The notes beneath the pieces were generated by a model. It saw nothing but the letters and a program-made list of their open reading frames with translations, was not told where the DNA came from and made no database searches. DNA of 64,000 bases from Occallatibacter savannae (GTDB lineage Bacteria; Acidobacteriota; Terriglobia; Terriglobales; Acidobacteriaceae). This document shows, one piece after another, positions 8,289 through 16,215 of this stretch. The position numbers and the translations under genes are program-made. Position 1 is the first letter of the stretch. The number at the start of each line of letters is the position of its first letter. The stretch is from the NCBI RefSeq assembly GCF_003131205.1, contig NZ_QFFY01000009.1, positions 124,001-188,000 on the forward strand, written 5' to 3'.

Positions 8289-9586
8289 GCTGGACGACGA
8301 TTTTGCTGCTCGTGCTTGTGGCGCTGGTGGATACGTTTGCGGCGTACATCAGCCGGCTTTACTCGGAGTTTGGAAAGATTTTGCCGCGCGAGGTGCAGGA
8401 CAACCTCGACGAGTGGGAAGAGAAGGTTGAGCCGTTCATCGGGTTGACGCGCGAGCACGCGGCCTTGTGCGCGGCGGTGCTTCAGCAACTGACGCTGGGG
8501 ACGATTGCGCTGGCGGTTGGGGCGGTGCTCTTCGATCGCGGACCGCACGCAGGCCGTCCGGATTTCGCGGAGATCACGCAGGCGGTGCTGGTGGTGCTGC
8601 TGGTGCTGGTGTTCTGCAACCAGATTCTGCCGAACCTGCTGTTCACGCACACGAAGGGAAGATGGGCGTCGCGGCTGGTGTGGCCGATCCGGCTGCTGCT
8701 GTGGATGATGACGCCGATCACGGTGGTGGTGCGATTCTTCTTCTCGCTGGCATCGCTCGCGGAGGCTCCCGCAACGAAAGACGAAGAACCGGTGGCCGAC
8801 GTGGAGTCGCTGCTCGAGGCGGGCGAGGAAGAAGGAATTCTCGAAGAGAGCGATCGCGATCTGGTGCGCTCGGCGGTGGAGTTCGGCGACAAGCTGGTGC
8901 GTGAGGTGATGACGCCGAGGCCGCAGATCTTCGCCGTGCCGCAGTCGATAACGCTGGAGACGTTTCTCGAGCGGCTGAAAGAGCATAACTACTCGCGCGT
9001 GCCGGTGTATGAAAAAACGCTGGACTCGATTACGGGAATCGCGTTTGCCCACGATCTGCTGCAGATCAGCGATGAAGAGGCACGCAGCCGGACGGTCGCG
9101 AGCATTCAGCAGCCCGCGGTATTTGTGCCGGAGACGAAGCGCGGCTATGAGCTGCTGCGCGAGATGCAGCGCGAGAAGCAGCACATGCGCATCGTGATCG
9201 ATGAATACGGCGGAGTGGCGGGGCTGGTGACGATCGAAGACCTGCTGGAGGAGATTGTCGGCGACATCCGCGACGAACACGAGGAAGACGCGCACGCGGC
9301 CGATCCGCAGAAGGAGCCCGGCGGTGCGTGGGTTGTGCCGGGAGATTTTCCGGTTGGTGAGGTGCCGCGGTTGTTCAAGGATGGCGTAGAGATCAATGAG
9401 GAGTACGAGGCCACAACCGTGGGCGGATTGGTGAGTGAGATCGAGGGCCGCATTCCGCTGCCGGGTGAGGTGGTGCTGCTGGAGCAGAGTGGTTTGCGCA
9501 TGCAGGTGGTGGCGTCCACGGATCGGAGAGTGGATCGGTTGAGGATTTATCCGCCGGCGAAGGAAGAAGCGACGGCGATGCCGTAG
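8285..9586 (+). CDS. Hemolysin C / CorC-type CBS-domain membrane protein
   Basis: 433 residues. It begins with a DUF21/CNNM-like membrane domain of about four helices (residues 1-160). A CBS pair follows, starting at 'VREVMTPRPQIFAVP' and ending at 'HMRIVIDEYGGVAGLVTIEDLLEEIVGDI'. The CorC_HlyC domain comes last ('VPGDFPVGEVPRLF', 'TTVGGLVSEIEGRIPLPGEV'). Relatives act in Mg2+/Co2+ efflux or homeostasis; 'hemolysin' is a historical name. The gene overlaps the ybeY stop by an ATGA junction and lies just before era, the order found in many bacteria. The membrane part is less conserved than the CBS part. Confidence 0.88.
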   Translation: MSWTTILLLVLVALVDTFAAYISRLYSEFGKILPREVQDNLDEWEEKVEPFIGLTREHAALCAAVLQQLTLGTIALAVGAVLFDRGPHAGRPDFAEITQAVLVVLLVLVFCNQILPNLLFTHTKGRWASRLVWPIRLLLWMMTPITVVVRFFFSLASLAEAPATKDEEPVADVESLLEAGEEEGILEESDRDLVRSAVEFGDKLVREVMTPRPQIFAVPQSITLETFLERLKEHNYSRVPVYEKTLDSITGIAFAHDLLQISDEEARSRTVASIQQPAVFVPETKRGYELLREMQREKQHMRIVIDEYGGVAGLVTIEDLLEEIVGDIRDEHEEDAHAADPQKEPGGAWVVPGDFPVGEVPRLFKDGVEINEEYEATTVGGLVSEIEGRIPLPGEVVLLEQSGLRMQVVASTDRRVDRLRIYPPAKEEATAMP

Positions 9587-9590
9587 GAGC

Positions 9591-9612
9591 AGGGACTAGG
9601 GACGTAGGGACT
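9591..9612. repeat. AGGGACT-type short repeat, site 1
   Basis: Three copies of AGGGAC(T/G) spaced by 1-2 bases fill the gap between the CorC-like gene and era. Similar runs occur at 10662-10690 and 11855-11887. Confidence 0.7.
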
Positions 9613-9640
9613 GAGTGATACTCATCGGGAGTGAACTGAT

Positions 9641-10684
9641 TTGAAGTCTGGATTTGTGGCGATACTGGGGCGGCCGAATGCGGGAAAAAGCACACTGCTG
9701 AATGCTCTGACGGGCGAGAAGGTGGCGATTGTCACAGCGAAGCCGCAGACGACGCGCAACCGCATCATGGGCGTCGTCGAGGTGCCGGCAAAGAAGAAGG
9801 TACATCCGGCCGCGCAGATCGTGTTTGTGGATACGCCCGGAGTGCACAAGCCTGCTTCGCAACTGGACCGCCGCATGCTGCAGGAAGTGCACGAGGCGCT
9901 GGAGACGCGCGACCTGGTGTTGGTGCTGATCGATGCCAGCAGGCGCGTACAGCTTGAAGCGGCGGGGGAGCCGGCGCAGGCGCATCAGCACAAGTCGAAC
10001 TGGGCGAGCGAGGATGAGTTTCTGTTTTCGCTCATCAAGGGGCTGGATTGCCCGGCGTTTCTGGTGCTGACGAAAATTGACTTGGTGGCGAAGGATGTTC
10101 TGCTGCCCTTGATCGAGACGCTGACCAGGCAGTACAGCTTCGCGGAAGTGATTCCGGTGAGCGCGCGCAAGAAGGACGGGCTGGAGATTCTTGTCCGCAA
10201 AATTGTGGATGCGCTGCCCGCCGGCGAACGGTATTACCCGAAGGACCAGTACACCGATCAGCCGATGCGGTTCATGGTGGCCGAGCTGATTCGCGAGCGG
10301 ATTCTGGTCGAGACGGGCGAAGAAGTTCCGTATGCATCGGCGGTCGTGATTGAGAGATTCGAAGAGCCGCCCGCGGAGGAACCAAGAAAGAAGGGTCCGG
10401 CGAAACTGCCGCTGACCAGAATCGCGGCCGCGATCTACTGCGAGCGCGAGGGACAGAAGGCGATTCTGATCGGCAAGGGCGGTGCGAAGCTGAAGGAGAT
10501 CGGGACCGGAGCGCGGAAGCAGATCGAGTCGCTGCTGGGGACGCGGGTGTTTCTGGAGCTGCACGTCATCGTGGAGCCGAACTGGCGGGAGTCGCGGGCG
10601 TTTGTGGAGTCGCTGGACTGGAGAAGGCAGATCGAGGAGCTGGCGGCGAAGCAGGGCGACAAGGGACCAGGGACTAGGGACTAA
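9641..10684 (+). CDS. era: GTPase Era
   Basis: An essential ribosome-assembly GTPase that binds the 3' end of 16S rRNA. It has G1 GRPNAGKST, the switch region 'TAKPQTTRNRIMGV', G3 'DTPGVHKP', G4 'TKIDLV' and G5 'PVSARKKDG'. A C-terminal KH domain contains 'GKGGAKLKEIGTGARKQIE'. The start is TTG at 9641; there is no nearby ATG and the P-loop begins ten residues later. At 347 residues it exceeds the usual of about 300. The extra length is an insertion after 'RRVQLEAAGEPAQAHQHKS' and a tail. The last codons (KGPGTRD) and the stop fall inside the AGGGACT repeat, so the repeat has reset the C-terminus. Confidence 0.95.
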   Translation: MKSGFVAILGRPNAGKSTLLNALTGEKVAIVTAKPQTTRNRIMGVVEVPAKKKVHPAAQIVFVDTPGVHKPASQLDRRMLQEVHEALETRDLVLVLIDASRRVQLEAAGEPAQAHQHKSNWASEDEFLFSLIKGLDCPAFLVLTKIDLVAKDVLLPLIETLTRQYSFAEVIPVSARKKDGLEILVRKIVDALPAGERYYPKDQYTDQPMRFMVAELIRERILVETGEEVPYASAVVIERFEEPPAEEPRKKGPAKLPLTRIAAAIYCEREGQKAILIGKGGAKLKEIGTGARKQIESLLGTRVFLELHVIVEPNWRESRAFVESLDWRRQIEELAAKQGDKGPGTRD

Positions 10685-10690
10685 GGGACC
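10662..10690. repeat. AGGGACT-type short repeat, site 2 (overlaps the era stop)
   Basis: Four tandem AGGGAC(C/T) units with 1-2 base spacers. The era stop codon lies within them. Confidence 0.7.
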
Positions 10691-10715
10691 AAAAGGGCTT
10701 GTATGCGAAGGCCCT

Positions 10716-11738
10716 CTACGCGCCGCGGACTTTGCCGCGGCCGTTGCTTTTTACGGCGTACATGCGGGAGTCGGCCGTGCCGATGATGGCGTGCACTGCG
10801 TTCTCTGGCGGGCAGGTGGCGAGGCCGACGCTGGCGCTGGCGGTGAGTTCGAGGCCGTTGCTCATGCGGAAGACGCTGTGGATGAGCAGATGGTGCAGGT
10901 GCGTGGCTGTGGCGAGCGCTTCTTCGGCTGACGTCTCGGGCATCATCACGACGAACTCGTCGCCGCCATAGCGAAAGCACATGTCTTTGGGACGGGCGAT
11001 CTGCTTGATGCGCGCGCCGACGCGGCCGAGCAGTTCGCTGCCGATGAGGTGGCCGTGCACGTCGTTGACGGACTTGAAGCGGTCGAGATCGATAAATGCG
11101 AGACTCACGGGCTTGCTGTTCTGCTGTGAGCGCTCCACTTCCTGCTCGAGAACTTTGTAGAGATGGCGCACGTTGTAGAGGCCGGTGGTGTCGTCAGTAA
11201 TGGTGAGCTGGTGGATGCGCGCTACGTCCTGGGCGTTTTCGATGGCGATGGCCGCGTGATCGCAGAGGATGTGGAGGAAGGCTATGGTGTAGTCGCTCAT
11301 CTGGCTGGCGCGCGGATTCAGGATTTCGATGACGCCCTGAACGCCTTTGCGGCCGCGGAGCGGCATGGCAATGACGGAGCGAACGACGCGCTGATCGGGA
11401 CTGGATGTTTGATGGAGCCGCGGATCGTCTTCTGATTCTGGCACGATGAGCGTTTCGGAGTGCTCGGCAACCCAGCCGGCAACTCCCTCGCCGACACGGA
11501 CCCGCAAATCCCGCAGCGAGCTTTCGCCGTTGCCTGATGCGATGGCGTAGTAGAGCTCCTCCCGCGACTCGTCCATCATCAGCAGTGTCCACATGTCGGC
11601 GGTGATAAGCCGCTCCATCTGTTCAAGGATGGTGCGCAGGATGGTGTCGAGGTCGAGACTGGAGTTGAGCGACCGCGCGAGCTGATGGAAGACCATCAGG
11701 TCATCGAGGGGGATTCGATTCTCTGTTGACTGAGTCAT
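10716..11738 (-). CDS. GAF-GGDEF diguanylate cyclase
   Basis: A 340-residue cytosolic signalling enzyme that should make cyclic di-GMP from two GTP. The N-terminal GAF sensor domain (about residues 20-165) has 'GEGVAGWVAEHSE'. The GGDEF domain (about 180-335) has an intact 'RYGGDEFVVMMPE' active site. The RxxD inhibitory I-site (RPKD) lies five residues before GGDEF, so product inhibition is expected. No membrane segment is visible, so the GAF domain probably senses a soluble ligand. It is convergent to era and stands alone, bracketed by the AGGGACT repeats. Weak start context; ATG 11738 is chosen because the helix before GAF begins there. Confidence 0.92.
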   Translation of the reverse strand: MTQSTENRIPLDDLMVFHQLARSLNSSLDLDTILRTILEQMERLITADMWTLLMMDESREELYYAIASGNGESSLRDLRVRVGEGVAGWVAEHSETLIVPESEDDPRLHQTSSPDQRVVRSVIAMPLRGRKGVQGVIEILNPRASQMSDYTIAFLHILCDHAAIAIENAQDVARIHQLTITDDTTGLYNVRHLYKVLEQEVERSQQNSKPVSLAFIDLDRFKSVNDVHGHLIGSELLGRVGARIKQIARPKDMCFRYGGDEFVVMMPETSAEEALATATHLHHLLIHSVFRMSNGLELTASASVGLATCPPENAVHAIIGTADSRMYAVKSNGRGKVRGA

Positions 11739-11854
11739 TTACGCGCGGCAGGGGAATTTTCTTCTGCTGAAGCGATTTTGGCACATCCGAACGTGCAAAT
11801 TACGAACGTGGGATATCTTTGGTCGCGGGTGGGGTGTACGAAAGTCACAAAGGC

Positions 11855-11887
11855 AGGGATTAGGGACTAGGGACTAGGGACTAGGGA
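11855..11887. repeat. AGGGACT-type short repeat, site 3
   Basis: Five in-register copies of the heptamer AGGGA(C/T)T between moaA and the GGDEF gene. It is the most regular of the three runs. Confidence 0.75.
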
Positions 11888-11894
11888 AGATCTC

Positions 11895-12938
11895 TCAACC
11901 GCCGATGTGGACCATGGAGCGGGAAGGTTTGAGGAAGCCGGGTTCGCCGATGTGGTGGCGTGCTTCTTTCTCGTTGATGGTCCGGACGATGTAGGCGGAA
12001 AGTTCGGCGTCGGACTGGCCGGCGCGCATACGGCCGTAGAGGTCGTGCTCGACTTGCGAGAAGAGGCAGGTGCGGATCTTGCCGTCGGAGGTGAGGCGGA
12101 CGCGGCTGCACGCTCCGCAGAAGGCCTGGCTGACGGGAGCGATGATGCCGATCTCGCCCTTGCCGTCAGAGAAGGTGTAGCGGCGGGCTGTTTCGCTGGG
12201 CTCGCGCGGGGCGAGCGGGACGAGCGGCATCTCGCGCGAGATGCGGGCGACGATCTCCTTAAGCGGAACGACGATCTCGGGCGACCAGAGGCGGTCTTCT
12301 TCGAGCGGCATGAACTCGATGAAGCGGACCACTACATCTTCTTCGCGGGCAAAGCGGGCGAAGCCTTCAATCTCGTTGTCGTTGAATCCACGGAGCAGAA
12401 CGCAGTTCACCTTGAGCGGAGTAAGGCCGGCGGCTTTGGCAACGCGAATTCCGTTTAAGACTTTGTTGAAGCTGCCCGGGACGCGGGTGATGCGCTCGAA
12501 GGTGGGCGCGTCAACGGCATCCATGCTGACGGTGACGCGATTGAGACCGGCGCCCTTGAGCGGCGCTGCCATCTTGTCGAGCAGGTGGCCGTTGGTGGTG
12601 AGGGCGATGTCAAGGGCCTGGCCGGATGTGGTGCGCAGCGAGGCAAGTTCCTGGATGAGTTCGATGAGACCGTTGCGGAGCAGCGGCTCGCCACCCGTGA
12701 GACGGACCTTCTCGATGCCGAGGTCGACGAAGAGCCTGATCAGGCGGAGATATTCTTCGATCGCAAGCTCGGGATACTGCGCGCCGTATTCGCCCGTGCG
12801 GCAGTAGATGCACTTGTAGTTGCAGCGATCGGTAACCGAGACGCGCAGGTCGTGGATCACGCGGCCGTGACTGTCGATCAGGCGGCGTTTCGTTGCGTTC
12901 TCGGCAGATGTGGTTGGGGAAGCTGCAGCCATCGGCAC
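11895..12938 (-). CDS. moaA: GTP 3',8-cyclase MoaA (molybdenum cofactor synthesis)
   Basis: A radical-SAM enzyme for the first step of molybdopterin synthesis, making 3',8-cyclo-7,8-dihydro-GTP from GTP. The N-terminal SAM cluster motif is CNYKCIYC. The glycine-rich 'RLTGGEPLLR' and the SAM-binding strands follow. The C-terminal second 4Fe-4S site is present as 'CGACSRVRLTSDGKIRTC'. The length (347) fits the family, which usually ends in Gly-Gly, and so does this protein ('MVHIGG'). GTG 12938 or ATG 12932 could start it. No other moa genes are in the window. Confidence 0.95.
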   Translation of the reverse strand: MPMAAASPTTSAENATKRRLIDSHGRVIHDLRVSVTDRCNYKCIYCRTGEYGAQYPELAIEEYLRLIRLFVDLGIEKVRLTGGEPLLRNGLIELIQELASLRTTSGQALDIALTTNGHLLDKMAAPLKGAGLNRVTVSMDAVDAPTFERITRVPGSFNKVLNGIRVAKAAGLTPLKVNCVLLRGFNDNEIEGFARFAREEDVVVRFIEFMPLEEDRLWSPEIVVPLKEIVARISREMPLVPLAPREPSETARRYTFSDGKGEIGIIAPVSQAFCGACSRVRLTSDGKIRTCLFSQVEHDLYGRMRAGQSDAELSAYIVRTINEKEARHHIGEPGFLKPSRSMVHIGG

Positions 12939-12986
12939 ACTTTCAGGCTATACCGTTTCGGCGAGCTGTGCAGAAGCTGTGACGAG

Positions 12987-13012
12987 AAGAGCCGGCGCAA
13001 AGGCCGGCTCTT
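12987..13012 (-). terminator. Hairpin terminator downstream of the small membrane protein
   Basis: A perfect 10-bp stem AAGAGCCGGC / GCCGGCTCTT with a six-base loop lies in the gap before moaA. On the minus strand it is 32 bases after the stop at 13044, with a modest pyrimidine tail. Confidence 0.6.
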
Positions 13013-13043
13013 GAGAGATGCAAACTGCTCGTGATGCGAGGCT

Positions 13044-13322
13044 TCAGTCGATGCGAGGCGTGCCGGAGCGCAGTGCGAGGCCGGCCACGCCCAGTACCAG
13101 GACGAGGCCGCAGGCGATGGCGAAGTAGAAGGCCATGGGGTGCACCCAGCCTGGCGAATATTGCAGGTCCTGTCCGACCCAGAGAAGGAGCACGGTGGCG
13201 ATGACGGCAAACTGGCAGGCGATGACCAGCAGTGTGTGTCCCCACTCGCGACGCTTGTCGAGCAGCTCTACCTGATCGGGAGTAAGGTTGCGCTCTTCGG
13301 GGGGAAGAAGGGAATTAGCCAT
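13044..13322 (-). CDS. Small two-helix membrane protein
   Basis: 92 residues. A charged N-terminus ('PPEERNLTPDQVELLDKRREWG') is followed by two transmembrane helices (about residues 30-50 and 62-85). I do not recognise a named family. ATG 13322 is chosen because GGAG stands a few bases upstream; the longer frame to 13388 lacks such a site. It is oriented with moaA but separated from it by a hairpin. Confidence 0.6.
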   Translation of the reverse strand: MANSLLPPEERNLTPDQVELLDKRREWGHTLLVIACQFAVIATVLLLWVGQDLQYSPGWVHPMAFYFAIACGLVLVLGVAGLALRSGTPRID

Positions 13323-13528
13323 CAGAGTCTGTCTCCTGCTGGGGCCCGTGTTCGGCCGGGTGGCCGTGGGCTCACTCTTTCGATTCAATCACATGAGGGT
13401 GGTGGAGTTCCACTGGAGTGTACGGAAGGGCGGTCGCCGAGCGGGTCCTTTACAGTGCGGTGAAAAGCGGGTGCAGCGGGATGATGACCGCTGTGCTGCG
13501 ATAGCTCCGGAGTCTATCCAGCGCGGGC

Positions 13529-13885
13529 CTACTCGTTGATGAAGGCAAGTGACTGGAGCGAGGTGATTTCAAATGGCTTCCGGCAGCGGATGTTCGCGCA
13601 CGAGAGCTTGTCGTCTCGGCGAACCATATAGGACTGAGCCTTGGCGAACTTGGCGCGATCGCGTTCGTCGGCGTGCCGCGGAAGCTGCGGGCGTTTGCGG
13701 CGAACAACCCAGGTGACCTTGTATTCCCCGGCCTGGCCGCACTTGGGGCAGGTGAGGTTGTGAGTTCGAGTTTCGGTAGTCTCGTTGAAAAATCGCGTTC
13801 TTCCATCTTCTACAACTCCGGAAAGAGAAGCCGCGTCGACGGGAAGGGAGGGCGGGGCTTCGCGAGATGAGCCGAAGGTTTCCAC
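13529..13885 (-). CDS. Zinc-ribbon-like hypothetical protein
   Basis: 118 residues with two paired cysteine knuckles, CPKCGQ in the middle and CANIRC near the C-terminus, about 45 residues apart. This is typical of a zinc ribbon that could bind nucleic acid or protein. The segment between is basic ('VVRRKRPQLPRHADERDRAKF'). The first 35 or so residues look unstructured, so the true start may be further in. No operon partner is evident. Confidence 0.55.
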   Translation of the reverse strand: METFGSSREAPPSLPVDAASLSGVVEDGRTRFFNETTETRTHNLTCPKCGQAGEYKVTWVVRRKRPQLPRHADERDRAKFAKAQSYMVRRDDKLSCANIRCRKPFEITSLQSLAFINE

Positions 13886-14024
13886 TCCGGCTGGACCTAT
13901 CCATACTAATCCTGCCGGCAGCGGTAAGCAGGATGAAGAGGCCCGACCGGCGCGCGGCAGGCGCTTATGAATCCCTTACATTGCCCTTAGCTCTCGCTAC
14001 CGAATTGAGCAGAATACTTTGCTC

Positions 14025-14249
14025 ATGTACGCGATAGGCAAAGTGCTGATCGATGTGATCGTGGTTCTCTTCTTCGTGGGAATGGCGGGATCGGCCATTG
14101 TGGTGATCATCTCGTTCTTCGAGGACTTCAAGGAGCTGCTTGGCGACGACGATGCCCTGCCGGAGCCGCCTCCTCATGCGCCAGCGAAGACCGCGGAAGC
14201 GAAAGCAGGCCTGGCTTACCAGGCTTCGAAGCCGCACATCCAGCTCTGA
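14025..14249 (+). CDS. Small single-helix membrane protein
   Basis: 74 residues. One long N-terminal hydrophobic helix ('IDVIVVLFFVGMAGSAIVV') is followed by an acidic segment 'FFEDFKELLGDDDALPEP' and a Pro/Ala-rich tail. ATG 14025 is preferred to the TTG six bases upstream. It is probably an inner-membrane protein of unknown function. Such small proteins recur in this phylum, but I cannot name it. Confidence 0.5.
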   Translation: MYAIGKVLIDVIVVLFFVGMAGSAIVVIISFFEDFKELLGDDDALPEPPPHAPAKTAEAKAGLAYQASKPHIQL

Positions 14250-14414
14250 TCTGGCTGAGCGATCTCCTCACGATGCAAGTCTCTCTTCCATTGTTGGGAA
14301 GCTATATTCTCGCTTTGGCATCGCCTTGGAACACTCCACCTTCACGCTCCAACGGACATTGATCATCGTTTGTTGATGGTCATCGGCCTCAAGTTGTTCG
14401 ATACTGAAGGTCGA

Positions 14415-14585
14415 ATGACGAAAAGGAAGCCAGCGAAGTTCTCGGCCACCAAAGCCGTGAAGGCGAATGCCCGCGAGCGCGTAGGGCAGCCAAAGCCCGT
14501 GCGGGTGGTGGAAGAAAAACCTAAGACCGGCCGGCAAGCCAAATACAAGCGCAAGCTTGAACAGATTCTGCAGACAGAAGAGTAG
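14415..14585 (+). CDS. Small basic protein
   Basis: 56 residues, about one third Lys/Arg ('MTKRKPAKFSATKAVKANAR', '...GRQAKYKRKLEQILQTEE'), with an AT-hook- or histone-tail-like composition and a short C-terminal helix. GAAGG just upstream supports ATG 14415. It could bind nucleic acid; this is inference from composition only. Confidence 0.45.
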   Translation: MTKRKPAKFSATKAVKANARERVGQPKPVRVVEEKPKTGRQAKYKRKLEQILQTEE

Positions 14586-15014
14586 GGGCGAACTCTCGCG
14601 CCTGAAATTCTTCGCAGCGCGAAGCGATTCGGCTGTTCGTGTAAATGTCGTAATACGATACGAATTGCGATTGAATTAGAGATTGCGTTTGTGCGCCTGT
14701 TCTCGTGTCGGGCAGCGCTCCTGGCGCGGGATCTCCGCACTATCAGTCGCCGCTCACGGCTCTCGCTCAATCCACATTGCGCTTCTGTTGGTGGTAAGAT
14801 TGGCTTTCCTCGGCGGGCCCCTTCGCCGTGGAGACTAAACCCAAAGGCCCAGAGTTTGTCTTGAAGCGAGCCGCTCATGAGCAGCGTTGATGGCTCGGCC
14901 TCTGGACCCACCAGTCTCCGTTGCAAGTGTTCCGCCTGAGCGGCAACCAACTTCGTTTGCAGAAGCGTGCATCACAGGATTTTTACCCGGCCAAGCTAAA
15001 AGGTTGCGGATTCA
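14586..15014. other. 429-base region without protein genes
   Basis: No reading frame here has coding character on either strand. It contains the 188-base rod-shaped fold at 14780-14967, a T-run at 14980-14984, and the leader of the cytochrome oxidase operon. Confidence 0.6.
14780..14967 (+). ncRNA. Predicted structured RNA, rod-like, 6S RNA-type architecture
   Basis: The two ends pair, and the pairing continues inward like a rod. CGCTTCTG (14780-14787) pairs with CAGAAGCG (14960-14967). TTGGT pairs with ACCAA (14946-14950). CTC plus GGCGG (14809-14816) pairs with CCGCC plus GAG (14932-14940, one bulge). After an open bubble (14817-14829 against 14920-14931), GGAGACT (14830-14836) pairs with AGTCTCC (14913-14919). 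GGCCCAGAG pairs with CTCTGGACC (8 of 9). CGAGCC pairs with GGCTCG, and a GCTCATGAGC palindrome sits in the cap. Length, closing stem, central bubble and upper rod fit 6S RNA, which binds the RNA polymerase holoenzyme. A T-run follows 12 bases later. The strand is uncertain because a rod folds both ways. A leader element of the cox operon is the alternative. Confidence 0.45.
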
Positions 15015-16202
15015 GTGAAATCTAGAGCGAATCTCGTTCGGCGTTGGCTCTTCGCAGCAGGAGTGCTGCTGCTGAGCGAGTGTGCATGGAGCGCGCCTTC
15101 CTCCACCTCGATCTTTTCGAACAAGACAACGCCGGCTCATCAGCTGAACGATCTATCCATGTTCGTGCTGGGCATTACGGGATTGATCTATGTGGGCGTG
15201 AGCAGCCTTTTGCTTTACGCGATTGTTAAATTTCGCGCGCGCAAAGGGGATACGACCGAGCCGCCGCAGGTTTTCGGCAGCATACAAATCGAACTGTCGT
15301 GGACCATCATTCCGATCCTGATCATCGTGGTGCTGTTTCTGACCACGGCGCGCGTGCTGTTCAGCGTGCAGGATGCGCCGAAGCCAAAGAACGCGCTGGA
15401 TGTGATTGTGGTGGGGCATCAGTTCTGGTGGGAGTTTCGCTATCCGCAGTACAACGTGGTGACCGCGAATGAACTGCACCTGCCGGTAAGCAGCAAGGAT
15501 GCGCCGCGGCCGGCGTTTATGAAGCTGACGTCGGCCGACGTGATGCATAGCTTCTGGGTTCCGCAGCTGGACGGGAAAACGGATGTGCTGCCGAATCGCG
15601 TAAACGAGATGTGGATTGACCCGCACGAAACGGGGCTGTACTTAGGCCAGTGTGCGCAGTTCTGCGGACCGGAGCACGCCAAGATGCTGCTGCGCGTTTA
15701 TGTGGATACGCCGGAGCAGTTCAAGGCGTGGATTGCTGCCCAGCAGCGCACGCAGGCGGAGTTGACAGCAGTACCGGGCGGGCCGGAGGGCAGCGCAAAC
15801 GAGGCTGCGCCAAATGTGGGGAATGAAGCTGGAGTGGTGCAGGCGGCGGCGACGAGCAAAGCTCCGCCCAACTCTCCAACAACGCGCGGGAATGTGACAC
15901 CAAGTATGGGTGAGCAGCAGCAGATCTCCGCGCGGATGGGCCAGTATGTGTTCGAGCATGAGGCGTGCATCAGCTGCCACACGGTGGCGGGCACTGTAGC
16001 GACCGGGCGGTATGGACCGGATCTGACGCACATGATGAGCCGCGAGACGATTGCGTCGGGAGCGGTTCCGCTGACAAAGGAGAACCTGCTTGCGTGGATC
16101 AATGATCCCAATCAGCTCAAGCCGGGATCGCTGATGCCGGCGATGCACTTGAGCGAAAGACAGAACGAACAGATCACGGCGTATCTGATGACGTTGAAAT
16201 AA
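15015..16202 (+). CDS. ctaC: Cytochrome c oxidase subunit II with C-terminal cytochrome c domain
   Basis: 395 residues, first gene of the respiratory operon. A signal-like N-terminus precedes two transmembrane helices (about 48-70 and 95-115) and a CuA cupredoxin domain. The ligand motif 'GQCAQFCGPEHAKM' and 'FWWEFRYP' are intact. An Ala/Pro-rich linker (about 245-305) joins a cytochrome c domain with CISCH haem binding, followed by 'LMPAMHLS' with the likely axial Met. This is the caa3 arrangement, in which the tethered haem c passes electrons to CuA. The start is GTG 15015, with no ATG nearby. The subunit I gene follows after 13 bases. Confidence 0.95.
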   Translation: MKSRANLVRRWLFAAGVLLLSECAWSAPSSTSIFSNKTTPAHQLNDLSMFVLGITGLIYVGVSSLLLYAIVKFRARKGDTTEPPQVFGSIQIELSWTIIPILIIVVLFLTTARVLFSVQDAPKPKNALDVIVVGHQFWWEFRYPQYNVVTANELHLPVSSKDAPRPAFMKLTSADVMHSFWVPQLDGKTDVLPNRVNEMWIDPHETGLYLGQCAQFCGPEHAKMLLRVYVDTPEQFKAWIAAQQRTQAELTAVPGGPEGSANEAAPNVGNEAGVVQAAATSKAPPNSPTTRGNVTPSMGEQQQISARMGQYVFEHEACISCHTVAGTVATGRYGPDLTHMMSRETIASGAVPLTKENLLAWINDPNQLKPGSLMPAMHLSERQNEQITAYLMTLK

Positions 16203-16215
16203 CGCGGGAGCGGAG

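Noticed and set aside
11855..11887. Telomere-like or phage attachment site reading of the AGGGACT run
   Set aside because: No integrase, tRNA or matching att half is near, and the same runs occur twice more in plain gene gaps.
14363..14950. Minus-strand 195-residue frame across the gap before the cox operon
   Set aside because: No domain, skewed composition (Arg/Ser-rich), antisense to a small basic gene and to the rod RNA fold.
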